26,423 nt of DNA from Conidiobolus incongruus B7586 (taxonomy: Eukaryota; Entomophthoromycota; Entomophthoromycetes; Entomophthorales; Conidiobolaceae). Numbering within the stretch: the first letter of the stretch is position 1; each line of letters begins with the position of its first letter. Both the position numbers and the translations under genes were made by a program. The DNA is taken from assembly GCA_000697335.1 (NCBI GenBank), contig JNEM01016730.1, positions 1-26,423 of the forward strand, written 5' to 3'. Under the pieces are notes generated by a model. That model had not been told where the DNA came from, searched no databases, and was given only the letters and a program-made list of their open reading frames with translations. Shown here piece by piece: positions 10,400-22,472 of this stretch.

Positions 10400-12023
10400 A
10401 TTTATATAACTAGCGTGTAATAGTATAGGGTTTAAATAAATAGAAACAACTCAATATCAATTAAGCATATAATACAACTGAAAAATAGGTATAGGAAAGA
10501 TGGAAGAAAGATCAAAACTGTCAACACAAGAGGTGAAAGATGCAATTATTTATATTATTAATTAATTATCCAAAGTCTTTCGAAGGTTCGAGTATCACAA
10601 AATCAGTCGTAATTGAATTAAATGGTCTGGTTGTGGATGTTATAGATTATGAAAATTGAATTGGTCAATTAAGTTGCAAGCAATACAACCCAGTTTAATT
10701 AAAATTAATACCAGAGCCAAACAAATACGAGATTCACTTGATATGCTTGAGAATTAAAATGAAAAGAGATAAAAGAAGAAAAGTCACTAAAGTAAAGAAT
10801 ATAAATAAAAATAAATTATATTATTATTTTAAATGCAGAAAAGGAGATCTTTAAATTTGGTATAGTTCAAAAGGGCTAAGATATTAACCATCATATGTTC
10901 CCCCTACTCCTCTTCCCAATCATTACCCCTTTACATTCTGAATAGTTTACTCAAGCAGCATTCAAATTTTTCCTTATAAGGGCATTAATTGCTCTATCTT
11001 AATATAATTTTCTCAATATAGTATTATGTTAATAAATACAAATATTTAATTATAAATTATTTTACTGTGATTGACTTGAGAAATTCCTAGGATATGGGGA
11101 TAAAATCAGGTAACTTAATTCTCTACCCCTGATTCAAATATTACTAGGTTATAATCCTTGATTAATTTTTTCGTTGATCTGTGTGTATGATTATCAATTT
11201 GGCTAAGCATTTCATCTTGTAGGAATATCAATATGTCGCTTTAAAGTACAAAATATTTTGCTTAATCAATGAAACTATGTGACCAAAAATGACCTCGGAC
11301 CTAAATCTATTTTGGATAATTGGTTGATTACAGAGTAATACAAATAAATTATTTATTCAATCACAACGTTCACACCTATTAAAAAAGTCAACCTTATTGA
11401 GTTAATTCAAGACTATAGAGTTTTACTTATGGTATTTTAAATAATGACAAACAGCTGTGCTCCAGATTTATAATTAATGTTTAACTACAATCATTATGGT
11501 TACACCTTCAAAATCATATGAGTTTTATATATTTTTTAATAATATTCTTTTCATTCAATATTTAAAATAATTAAAAATTATCAAATATTCTTGAATGATA
11601 ATATGATAATAGTTATTACAATTATTTTCATTTTGTAATATATTTTTATTACTGAAATTAAAATGATTTAACATTTATATCAAAAACTGTAAAAAGGATT
11701 TAGCATATAACCATAGAACTATATTTTCGCTAAATTATGAATTAACTATGTTATTTAATGTTAATTGAGTGTAAATGATTGTGTATTTTTTTACAAGGAA
11801 TTGATCATATATAACACTCAAAAATATTTCAAAATAATAGTATAAAATAAATACAAATATGCAAAATATATATATTTATCAAGAAGTATATACTCTGAAT
11901 ATATTAAATAGTATAATTATATTATTTAGAAAACTTCAAAATAGAAAGTATATTTGATATTATGATTATATTGAAATCAGACATAAACCAAATTATAGTT
12001 GAATATAAATAGGAAAAGATTGA
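10400..12023. other. Intergenic stretch upstream of Ras-GEF
   Basis: About 1.6 kb holding the Ras-GEF promoter and the Hem25 3' region. The part from about 10860 to 11300 is less AT-rich than its surroundings and carries a cluster of CCCCT motifs; the rest is plain AT-rich DNA. I find no ORF with family resemblance and no tRNA. The GGTTCGAG at about 10583 resembles a B box but has no A box or cloverleaf. Confidence 0.5.
10901..11130. promoter_or_regulatory. Cluster of three CCCCT (STRE-like) motifs upstream of Ras-GEF
   Basis: CCCCT occurs at 10901-10905, 10926-10930 and 11126-11130, that is 500-730 bp upstream of the Ras-GEF start codon. In yeasts AGGGG/CCCCT is the stress response element bound by Msn2/4-type zinc fingers (established there). 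A role here is inference, but three copies are unusual in DNA this poor in C. Confidence 0.3.
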
Positions 12024-13352
12024 CTAATAATAAGAGTTGATATAACTGACGATTTGTTCATAGCATGTCCATGTAAAAGCAGAACTTAAAGATTTTCTCA
12101 GAGTTCTGACCATCATTCCTTGATATAAAGACATGATTCCCTCCTCCTAATGATAAAACCAGTCAACAAATAGCATGAATATAGATAATTGAGCTTACTT
12201 TAGCAATTAAATGAACAGATTTAAATAAATTAGGGTATTTCTGAGGTTGTAATTGAATTCTTGTTTTGATCATATCAAATGGATGGGTTATTATAGTTGC
12301 TAATAAGCCTGCCATCGTGCCTATTTTTTGTATTTTATATAAATTATATATATGAAAATATACTTTAATAAATGTACCTGATATCAGATTAATAGTTGGA
12401 TTGGGCTGATTGTTCTCATTAATATTTAAAACTATATGATTACTCAGTAATTATTTGCTTTTAAAATATTGCAAAAACATTGCATTTAAGTCTTTCTTTT
12501 CCTAATTCATAGAAATAAATATAGATACCAGCATATGGTGCATCTCTTAATGCAGTTGCTCCAAATCCAGAGAACAATCCTAATATATGAGAGTATTAAT
12601 AAGATATTATTATAAAATAAATAACATAAAAAATACCTTTGACTCCTTGTTCATTTATAATTTGACTCATTGTAGATTTAATAGTTGGGGTATTATATAA
12701 ATTACTCTATAATGGCATCATTCAATATCAAAAGCATGTACAAGTACTGTATTGATATAAAATAATTACTTCATATCGAACTTTAACTACAGAAATTGGA
12801 TTCATTATAATCCCAACCCCTGTTCTAGCAATAACACCACATCCCAATAATTCTAACTTAGTTAAACCTGGATCATTATGTTTTAAAGCTGTATTGATTT
12901 TAATATAACTTGCAACTCTTTTTGTTTGATCAAAACTAGTAAAATATAACCCTATTCCTGGTACATTTCTGAATTTGAAATTTAATTTTAAAATATTTAA
13001 TATTTATATATGCAGATGAATTATAGATATATACCTTATTAAAGTTGGGATAGTCCCTTTCCAATACCCTTTAATACCAGATTCCTGATAAATAGCTTTA
13101 ATTTGATTTACTAATCCTAAATTACTATCAATATAATATGATATTATAATATATCAATATTTTTAGATATTAATATTACTTTGAATTTAAACTAGTTGGT
13201 TGCTGTAATCTTGTCTTGACTAAATCAAAGGGTTGAAGCAATAAACAAGTAAGAAGACCTGAAACCGATCCTGATAAGAGATGTACCATCGGATTTTTAT
13301 ATCTTTTATCTTTGGATAATTGATCATTTTTGTTGTTAAGTTTAAAACTCAT
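12024..13352 (-). CDS. HEM25: Mitochondrial glycine carrier (SLC25A38/Hem25 orthologue), 8 exons
   Basis: The protein imports glycine across the inner mitochondrial membrane for 5-aminolevulinate synthesis, the first step of haem production (family knowledge). Exons on - are 13352-13180, 13124-13035, 12968-12770, 12706-12637, 12579-12479, a micro-exon ending at 12378 and starting at 12414 or 12405, 12320-12199 and 12146-12024. The product is 304 or 301 aa, matching the family's usual length. The three mitochondrial carrier signatures are present: [23 protein letters not shown] and [12 protein letters not shown]. Further conserved pieces include [39 protein letters not shown] and [20 protein letters not shown]. 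Introns are 52-66 bp, apart from the unresolved intron 5 (64 or 73 bp), and all are GT..AG. Intron 5 starts with the weak donor GTTTTT, which is the one soft point. The first in-frame Met is at 13352. Trm112 lies 264 bp upstream on the same strand. Confidence 0.93.
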
Positions 13353-13616
13353 TTTTCTATTTCTAAAATACTGGATTTTAGAAGTCACCCTATTATTCTA
13401 ATTCTGTATATGTTCAAATTATGGTTTTAATAAAAAATTTCAATTTTCTAGTTCAGTGGATTTGAAAAAAAATGATATTATCATAAAATATTATGATAGT
13501 AATATTAAAATGTAATAGATATTGTAATAAAATGGTTGAAAATATAATAAAATATAATTTAAAATATTTTCATTTTAATAAAAAACTATTTTAATGGATA
13601 TTAATAAAAAAATAAT
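13353..13616. other. Short intergenic gap between Trm112 and Hem25
   Basis: 264 bp of AT-rich DNA between two genes on -. It must hold the Trm112 terminator and the Hem25 promoter. No distinct motif is visible. Confidence 0.5.
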
Positions 13617-14101
13617 CTATAATTCGTGTTCAGCTAATAACATATTGGGAATGCCATCTTTAATAGGATAAACGTGACCACAACCCAAGCACTTCATAAT
13701 ACCAGATTGAATATGAGTCTAGAAATGAAATTTAAAAATTAATAAATACATAGTTAGAACAAACAACAACTTACATCCATTAATATTTTATGGAGTTCAT
13801 TTAAGAAAGATTCATTATTTTCGGCATCTTCAGGAATTTGCTCAGGTAAATTATTTAAGCCAAGCTAAAAATTAAAAAAAAATTATTAATAGTTTTACAA
13901 AAATAAAAAAATTCAAATCACCTCTATTGCAGTATTTCTCAAAACATTATACTCTAACTTGGGTAACATATTAATTAAGAAATCGGGATTTATTTCACTT
14001 TCAGCATATGCTAATTCAATGTTTTCAAATTTTAAAGGAAAGTTATTAGTATTACAGTTTTTAACACTGCATTGTAACATATTATGAGTGATTAATCTCA
14101 T
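13617..14101 (-). CDS. TRM112: Trm112, activating subunit of methyltransferases, 3 exons
   Basis: A small zinc-binding partner that stabilises and activates several methyltransferases acting on tRNA, rRNA (Bud23) and release factor eRF1 (Mtq2) (family knowledge). Exons on - are 14101-13922, 13864-13775 and 13718-13617, with introns of 57 and 56 bp and phase 0 at both junctions, giving 123 aa (human 125). It opens with MRLITHNMLQC, as expected for the family. The four zinc-ligand cysteines are present: C11 and C16 in exon 1 and the MKCLGCG pair in exon 3. The hallmark PIKDGIPNMLL lies near the C terminus. The first donor is GTGATT rather than GTAAGT, but the join gives an unbroken family match. 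Its neighbour downstream is Hem25. Confidence 0.95.
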
Positions 14102-15360
14102 TATTGAATTGTATTATTAATTTTAAAATTTAATCCAATACCAAAATTCAGTGTATCCTTTTAATTTAATTTTATTTTAACTCTTATTATGGGATAATTT
14201 TATTAAAATTTAATATCCATAATAAATTTAATTTTATAATATTTATTCTTTATAATTGTAAGCTAAAGTCCAAGATTATGGATAAACAAGGTGTCTCTTT
14301 TGAAGAATTGCTATTTCCACTATTTTCTAATCAACTTAGCATAATACATTTAAATTTAATTAATCATAACCAGAATTACAGCACTTTTGAATAGGAAAAT
14401 ACAATCACGGTTATAAACTTAGATTTTTAAATTTGTTACAACAGAGTTGAGGTCGTAAATCATGGATAGGCACGCTTTCCACACTTCTGAGTTAATTTCA
14501 ACCCAATTTCTAATATATCATAAAATTGATTTTACTGTTAAATTAATATATATGCTTAGGGTAGTATCAATATATTAATTTTATCAAAATCACTAGTAGA
14601 TTTTTACCATCTAATTTTTTGAATTTATATAAATATTTGGCGAAACGATATCAATATAAATACATATATATTATTATCCAATCATATTACGATTTTAATG
14701 ATATTATTATACATATCATACAGTTAATAGGTATTCATTCATATAACTTTGACCTTAAATAAATGTCAGTTCCAAAGGGTGATTAAATATAAAAAATATT
14801 TTATGACAATTAAATATTAAAAGAGTAATATTAGTTGTCAGAATATTAATTTGATTTATATTAAATGAAAATAAAACACTTAGCATATATATATATTTTT
14901 AATTTTTTTTAATTTAACGATTCAAACTAATTTTTATTTTATCAAATATTTTTGAATAATATAATCAGAAAGAGAATACATTATTTACATACTGAATTAT
15001 ATATTTATTATATAATTTTTAAAATCTAATAACCAAAAATTTAAAATGTATTTATTTTGATCATGTGGTCATAATGGTAATTAATTAAATATTGATATAA
15101 ATATTATATTATAAATTGAATGAATAATAATTGAATCCATTAAAAATTCATTTTTATAACATTGAATATAATTAAATATATTAAACATTTGGTATTTTTG
15201 ATATTAATTATACTCTTAATTTGAATATTATTTATCATTAAATATTATTTTTAATTTCATACAATAAAATTTTATATCTAATTTCATAATTATATTTATT
15301 CATATAAAAACAAACAATTTAAGGAATTTGACATTTATGATTCACTAATCTTATGAATAA
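14102..15360. other. AT-rich stretch beyond Trm112, start of the gene-poor compartment
   Basis: Nothing with family resemblance. A less AT-rich patch at about 14250-14515 contains a 38-codon ATG ORF (14278-14394, +) of unknown meaning. The first few hundred bases must contain the Trm112 promoter. Confidence 0.5.
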
Positions 15361-15795
15361 TGTTGGGTGTTAACACTGACAACAATGGGTTTTACAAACT
15401 TAAACAGGGAATCACCAGTGGTAAATGATAAATTACCATGGAATTAAGGGAAATTATTGGGGTTCACCAAAGTAGGTGAAAATGATTTGCTATGAATCAG
15501 GTTCTTCAAATAAAGTAAATATCTCACGCTTGTCACAGCTCAACACTTTTGTGAGGGTTACAAGAAAAACTTAGAGACTGTATACTTTTGAAAATGAAGA
15601 TAGAAAATATGTTTATTAGTTTGCTTATGATAATCTTATATTAGGTTCCATTGTTGATTTTTGTGGACATGAATGACTTATGGGCAGAAAGTAATAAGAT
15701 CAACTAGTTCATGGGATGTGATATCTCTAATGTGACTTCTTGAATCCTGCAGTAATTAGAGTTTCTTGAGTAATTGACAGGATTATTCTCCATCA
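15361..15795 (+). mobile_element. Candidate solo LTR (Copia-like ends), fossil
   Basis: A roughly 435-bp island clearly less AT-rich than its surroundings. It begins TGTTGGGTGTTAACAC and ends CTCCATCA, so it has the TG..CA ends usual for LTRs, and the TGTTG start is common in Ty1/Copia elements. The flanks read AATAA on the left and (A)ATAA on the right, compatible with a 4-5 bp target duplication but weak in such AT-rich DNA. No primer-binding site or internal region adjoins it, so if it is an LTR it is solitary. Age cannot be estimated from one copy. It could instead be unrelated unique sequence. Confidence 0.35.
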
Positions 15796-18700
15796 ATAAT
15801 ATATTAATTCACACAATATTGTTTTTATATATGCAATACTAAATAAAAACTAACTTAAAAATGTGTATAAAATATTTAATTTATTCTAATAAATTTGACT
15901 TTTATTATAAATTCTATTAATGATTTCATTTACTTAATATTTTCATCTTGTTTTTAAATAAATTAAATAATTTATTATTTACAAAAAAAATTTTAATTGA
16001 TTATTATTTTATTAATTTTATATTAATTTAAAATTATTGTAAATTGTGATTAATATATATAACCCAAATTATTTACAAATAAATTACGATTTGATAATTT
16101 AATAATTTTAAAATTTATATTGAATAATTTTTCAGAATAATTACTAATCAATATTTAAATAGAAGTTACAATAAGAATTTAAATAAAAAAAATTAATTTA
16201 TTAGACGAAAGAATTTATGTATATATAAGGGATGATTAACACTTATTATATTAATAATTTCAAGACCTTTTATATATAATTAGAATATTTTTCAAAAATA
16301 TTAGATTGATGCCAAATATAATATTGAGGAAATCAATTGATAAGAATTAGTTTAATATAAGTCTTAAGTATTAATAAAATATCATGATAACTTAAATTAA
16401 TAGAAATAATATAATCCTATTTTATTCAATGTATTTTATATTGAAATTTTTAGTTTTTATCCAAATTAGCCAATTATTATATTTAGATATTATATTAATG
16501 TATATTAGTGGAGGTTATCGAAAAAGCATTTAATATATTTGATTTTCAATTTAATTTCACTTTATCTAAATTAATAGCATTTCAAACTTAGTTGAGTCTT
16601 GAATTCTTTTATTGAATACTTGGATCTCTAGTATTGTGTATTGAATCAATGCTATTATAATTATTCTATGTTAAATTTAATAAACTTTGTATAACTTCAA
16701 TAAAACTATCAATATATTTATTTAAATGTTGTTATTGTTAATCTAATTGCTCAGAGTTTGTATTTAAAGTTAATTTAGTGAATCTTAGTCAATACTAGCT
16801 TTCACTGCCTATAAATCAAATCCTAATAACAACTTGCTCCATTTACTTATTTAATCAAATATACTTAAAATTTTATTAATTTATCAGCTATTTAAATAAT
16901 ATAATATCCAAATTACACTTTCTAATTAAATATTATTTAACGAATTAATAAAACTAAAACACTCAATTTGCTTTCAATATCATATTTAAAATATTTCAAA
17001 TCATTCTAAGCAATATTAGTAATTGAGTTGAGATATTATTATGTTTCAATAATATCATCCCTTTGTGATTTTGAAACAATATATAATCGATTATTTGAAA
17101 TATGATGATATAAATCAATTTCTTTAATTATTATTATCTTATTATCACCCAGATTCAAAAATAAGAAACATTATACAGAACAAAATTATGTAAAAGATTT
17201 AAGATTAATCAATCGAGATAGAATGAAAAAACTCAAAATAAATTAATATTATTAAATATTAAAGTTATTAAAGAATAATATTTACTGGGTGAATTAGTAA
17301 TCATTAATTGGTAAAATATGGTATTTAAATAATTAAGGTTAAATCTAAAAAATAAATTCAATGAGACTTTGAAATTTTATTTTTAATCAAATAATCAGCT
17401 TAAAAAGTAATGTAATATAATTTCTTTTTTTATTGAATTATTAGAAATTTATTAGTAAATTTTATTTTCTATTTTGGAATTTTATATTAAGAAACTCTAA
17501 TTTATTTTATTTTAAAGTAAATATAATTTAAAGTGATATATTATAATAAATTTAATTTATAATTTAAATATTATTATAAAAATTCTATATTAACTAAAAA
17601 TATTAATATATTTTAATATTATCTTTATTATTATTAATTATGCATATATACTCTTAAATATGCCAAAAAATTCATTTATAAATTAATAACAATAATTTAC
17701 ATATATTGTTTATAATATGAATTTAATTAAATATCTTTTAATAATTAAATGAATATTCATATAATGGAATTAATAAGCCAACTTTTAAAACTTAATTTGT
17801 TAATTTTTTTTATTTACTTTAATATATATTTAAAAAAATATAATTAGTTTTTTAACTAAATTTTATTATATATCTTAGGATCAATTTAAGGTTAAATAGA
17901 GTTTTAAAACTATTAACTCCAATATTCATTGGTTAAATTATGGAAATAATATCTATTTGATAATACATTTGCTTTGTATTTTCAAATTTAAAAATTTATA
18001 ATGTTTTTAAATATAATTTAATATAATAATTGTTGATAGCTAATATTTATCCATATAAGATACTATTTTATTATAATCACCTAATTTTTATTTTCCTAGT
18101 GCTAGAAACTGGGATAATTATATTTAGTTAAACTTAAAGGTTATTGACTTATAATATTTTGATATAATTTATTTAAAGTTTGATTTTAAATATTAATTAA
18201 TAGAATTTTGATTTAATTTCCTTTTTTGTATATTAAGATGAGAATTGGTAAATTTTAGTAAATTGAAATAAAAAAAATAAAATAATAAAAAATAAGCATA
18301 TAAGGATAAGATATTCTTATATTAAAAATTTTGACTTAAGTAATAATTATTGTAAAATTTCATGAAGTATTAGTTTTCAACAAGTTGTTAATATAATAGT
18401 TATTAAATATTAAAATATATAATTTTGAAAAATAATCAAAAATGGAATATATAACTTAAATTTAATAATATTTAAGTTATTCAAATAATCTAAAGATAAT
18501 TATTCAATAATTTAATTTAGTTAACATAAAAATAAATGTTATAAAATTTTGATTTCTTTTATCATATTATTCAACTATTATTCAACAATAAAAAAATTTT
18601 AAAATATATTATAATATATTGATTAAATAATAAAATATATAAATTTTTTAGCTTAATAATAAAAATATTTATTATATTCTTTCTATGTTTTGTTTTAATT

Positions 18701-18825
18701 TATACCTTTATTGGAAATTTAATAATAATTTAATATTATTAATAATTAAAGTTAATAAAAAATCTTTTATTTTTTTTAAAACTTTAATAAATATCCAATT
18801 AAATTAATCTGATATTTATAATATA
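15796..18825. other. Gene-free, extremely AT-rich stretch
   Basis: About 3 kb dominated by A and T with stop codons in all frames. I see no coding signature, RNA gene, tandem array or element ends. It may be old, heavily mutated repeat DNA, but nothing in it can be recognised. Confidence 0.6.
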
Positions 18826-19040
18826 TACTAGCTTGCAAAAGTAAGTTATAAAATTAAAAATATAAATATTTCTATTAATATCTTAATTAATTTTAATTTA
18901 AATAAACTTATATCAAGCTATATAATTAATATATATTTTTTATTTATAATATAATATAAAAAGTTAAATTTAATTAATTATTAATTAATATATTTAAACT
19001 AAAAATATACTTAAGATGAGTGATAAATTTATAGGTTTTA
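18826..19040 (+). repeat. Left IR/DR end of Tc1 copy A
   Basis: The outer repeat core AGTTATAAA starts at 18844 and the inner core AGTGATAAA at 19019, 175 bp apart and in the same direction. In IR/DR elements such direct repeats are the transposase binding sites (family knowledge). Confidence 0.8.
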
Positions 19041-19055
19041 GTATTGATAGAAAAA

Positions 19056-20072
19056 TTAATATTTAATATATCTATCTTTTATTTTTTTAACCTTTTTAAG
19101 TTTATAAGTATAAAGTTAATTAGCTTCTTATATTAAGTAAAACTAATATTATTTTAAGTTTGTTAAATATACTTTTAAAGTTAATTTAAACTTTTTATTA
19201 AAGGGAAAGCTTTAATTAATTTTTTTATTTATTTCTAAAGATATTTAATTAGGTTAAAATTAAAATAATAAAGAGATTTTTTATAATAATTATTTTTCTT
19301 ATTTTTAAGCCATTTAATAATAGAATTTATAATATAACAAAGGGTATAATATTGTTAGAAAATAATATTGGATTTATTTAATTTATACCACTCAATATTA
19401 TTTTTTTAATTTATTATTTAGAATATTTTAATACATCTTAGTATTAATTCCTATATCAACCTTATAAAGATATCTTATACCTAAAGATAATATATATCCC
19501 CAAACTATAATTAAACAATCATTATATTTTTAGGTTATAATAACATAATAGTCATTAATTGTTTTTTATCTTTTTTAAAATATTTAACTCTTCTATTATA
19601 TTTATTAAGATATCTCTTTGTTTTATTAGACTAAATAACTTTACTTTAGTTAATTTTAGCTTAACTTTAATATTGGCATTTAAACTCCTATTTAACCTTA
19701 TAATAAAATTTCTTTAGTTGGGGGTGTTTTATTTTGAGATATAAGTGATATCTATTCTAATATAAAGCATACATAATAATATCAATACTAACTAATATTC
19801 TTATATAATTTTGTAATTCTTGTTGTATTTCTATAGCAATATTATATTTACTTATATTAACTAATCTATAAATATATTTTTTATTATGTTTATTTATAAT
19901 CTTAATACACTTAGGTTTTAGTTTAAGTATTTTTTTAATATTGTTCTTAATAACCTTAGCTATAATAAATTAGTTAACACTAGTAATTCTAGCAATCTCA
20001 TAAGTTAATTAATTTTCATTATAAAGTTGAATAATATAGAAATAAGCTTTATTAGAGAGAGATTTAAGCATT
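19056..20072 (-). pseudogene. Decayed Tc1 transposase, copy A
   Basis: A Tc1 transposase relic recognised mainly by exact colinearity with copy B and by remnants such as the start MLKSLSN and the N-terminal helix-turn-helix remnant TYEIARI. The region equivalent to PIEYLW reads as LIKYL, consistent with a C-to-T change in the proline codon. Stop codons are frequent in every frame, so it is not functional. Confidence 0.8.
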
Positions 20073-20180
20073 ATAATATTAATTATAAAATATTAGCTTA
20101 ATTGATTTTTAATATATATATAATATGACAAAAGAAAAAAAAGATATATATAAGTTTTATTATTTATACCCCTTTAACAT

Positions 20181-20395
20181 ATAAACCCACAAATTTATGA
20201 CTTATCTTGGTTAAATTTGAGGTTTTGATATATTAACCAAAAATTAATGAAATATAATCAAATTTAATTAGTTATAATCAACTAATATAAATATATTATA
20301 TATTTTAATTTAAATAAATTTAATTAAATATTATTCAAAATATAGGTAAATATATAAGTAATTTTGATTTTATGACTTACTTTTGTGGGCTAGTG
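20181..20395 (-). repeat. Right IR/DR end of Tc1 copy A
   Basis: The inner core TTTATGACT starts at 20194 and the outer core TTTATGACT lies near 20369, again 175 bp apart and inverted relative to the left end. The outer end closes with CTAGTG followed by the TA target site. Confidence 0.8.
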
Positions 20396-21020
20396 TATAT
20401 TTATTAAAAATATATAATTTTCTATTAAATTTGTATATATTTATTTATTTTTACCTAACAATATATATAAATAAATATATATTAAGAAATTCTTTATTTT
20501 TTCAAATTTAAGATAATATTTATCAAAAATATTAGCATTATATATAATAAATAAATATTTTATTAAGATAAAAAATTGATAATTTTTTATATATGAAAAA
20601 TAAAGAATTTTTATATTAATTTTATTTATTTAATGACAATCAATATACCTAAAGCTATTTTAATCAATTATAAAGTCATATAATCAAAATCTATTTAATT
20701 ATAGTATATTAATAAAAAAATTTTAAATTTTAAGCTTTAATTAATCAAATATTTTTGCAAATATTAGAACTTTATAACAAATATAGTATAATAATATTAA
20801 AATTATTTAAATGAACATATTTATATTAATAATCAGTTTTTAATAGATTATGTTAATTTTAATATTAAATTCCAATTTATCTATTTTATGGTTAAAAATC
20901 ATATATGATTTTAAAATATTATTTTGTAATTTAAATAATGGGAATTTATTATGATTCAAAAAAAGTAAACATTTTAATATATAAAAAATAAAAATAAATA
21001 TATAATATAAAATTAATAGT
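20396..21020. other. AT-rich spacer between Tc1 copy A and the mariner relic
   Basis: No coding signature. It may include the unrecognised 3' end of the mariner-type element that follows. Its inverted repeats were not found. Confidence 0.5.
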
Positions 21021-21029
21021 TACCTTTAT

Positions 21030-22040
21030 TTCTAATAACTTTTTGCTATACTTTTGGCAAAGATCTAATACTTAAAAAATAGCTCTTTTTATTAAGGACT
21101 GAAATTTGATATTTCCCAAACCAATTAAATTTTCTTGCAAAAATTTTCTTCCTTCAAGCTGGTTTTTGAAATGCACAAAATAATTATAATCACAAGGGTA
21201 ATAATCTGGTTAATATACTGGATATGGTAGTCCTTTCCAGTTTTATTTAATTAAAAAGTTTTTTATAAGTTTAGATTTATATATTTTTTAATTATTATTC
21301 AAAATAATAGGTTTTCTTAAATTATATTTAAAATCCTAATTAGAAATAGTTTTATTTAAAAAAATATAAAGTCTACTATTAATTGGTTATTTTTAAGAAT
21401 TAAATAAAAATAGCATATGCTATTATAATCCATTACAACAATTAACATTTGCTTATTAATAAAGTGTTTATTTAAAGGAATTTGTGGAAGGGGTTGATTT
21501 GGCTTAATTCAACACTTTGATTTATGTTTTGGTAAAGGATTATACAAAGGAATCTAAGATTCATCAATTGCAATTATTTACTGTAAAAGCCTTGGTTTCT
21601 AGCTATAACTTAGTAAATTTTGTTTAACAATAGCTACTCTAGCTTTTTTTAAGCTTTAGTTAAATTATAAGGTACCTATTTTAAATTTTTATTAATTAAT
21701 TTTAATTTAAACTTTAATATATATACAATACTTATGTAACAAATATTAAAATGTCTTTTAACTTTTTAACTGAAATAAAAAGGTGCTTTTCAATATATTT
21801 TTTTATTTTATTAATAATTAGAAGAGTAACAGTTAAAATTGGTCTTCTAGATTTTAGCAAGTTTTGGGTAGTTTTTCTCCTAGCCTCAAAGTAATTTACC
21901 TAGTAATAAATTGTTAATTTAGATAATACTTTATTATTAAAAACTGCTTGTAAGTTTTGAATGATTTTAGAGGATTTATGGTTAAGTTTTACTGATACTA
22001 AAATAAAAGAATTTTGATGGTTATTATTTAGTTTAAATAT
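21030..22040 (-). pseudogene. Decayed mariner-type transposase (D34D spacing)
   Basis: Reading on -, broken pieces match a mariner transposase in the correct order. They are a DNA-binding-region fragment KSRRPILTVTLLIINKIKKY (about 21860-21800), IDES with the first catalytic Asp at 21565-21563, and the remnant of DNARPHKS (now NN-stop-KIYKS) with the second Asp codon at 21296-21294. LPYPVY-x-PDYYPCDYNYF then carries the third Asp at 21191-21189. The second and third positions are separated by exactly 34 residues, as in mariner (D34D), and the third is Asp rather than the Glu of Tc1. Stops are common, and the frame changes between the first and second catalytic positions. Element ends and inverted repeats were not found, so the limits are those of the coding remnant. 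It differs from the Tc1 copies on either side. Confidence 0.72.
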
Positions 22041-22472
22041 AATTAAAATAAATAACTAATTTTAAAAAATTATTTTTTTTATCAAAAAAGTTATTATATA
22101 TATATAGTTTAAAATTATTTATTCTCCTATTTGTTTTATATATACTTTTTTATTTAAAACTAATAATATGTTTGAAATATTAGAAATTAAAAAATTTCCC
22201 ATTTTTTCAATTCTATAGTAATATTAATCAATTTCTTTAATTGAAAAATATAATAATAATGAGTTAAAAAGTGAGTTATAAATAGAATTATTATTGTTTA
22301 AATATAAAGTATTATTTTAAGCAATAAATATATATTATAAGCAATATTATTTTTATCCAACAATTAATATATAATATAAAATTTAATTATAAAAAAACTA
22401 AGAATTTAATTATTAATAATTTTGAGAATATAAAAAGTTCATAAATAAATATAATATATATATATATATATA
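22041..22472. other. AT-rich spacer ending in a TA run
   Basis: No coding signature. The last part (about 22454-22474) is a run of TA dinucleotides, the preferred target for Tc1/mariner insertion, into which copy B appears to have inserted. Confidence 0.55.

Larger units (their letters stand above)
18826..20395 (-). mobile_element. Tc1-type DNA transposon, copy A (decayed)
   Basis: A 1570-bp element flanked by TA on both sides, as expected for Tc1/mariner insertion. The terminal inverted repeat starts CACTAGC (left first base now T) and continues CAAAAGTAAGT at both ends. Each end also carries a second internal repeat, with cores 175 bp apart (IR/DR architecture). The decayed transposase region is on - at about 20072-19056, in exact register with copy B (constant offset 3647). 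This copy is the more AT-rich of the two. Many differences from copy B are C-to-T or G-to-A transitions, as RIP would leave. It is certainly inactive. Confidence 0.88.

Noticed and set aside
10574-10600. GGTTCGAG motif resembling a tRNA B box
   Set aside because: No A box at the right distance and no cloverleaf can be drawn.
11090-11160. Imperfect inverted repeat around AATCAGG..CCTGATT
   Set aside because: Arms are short and mismatched, and no terminator, riboswitch or element end fits it.
20940-22160. Terminal inverted repeats for the mariner-type relic
   Set aside because: I looked for matching ends on both sides but found only A/T runs that match by chance.
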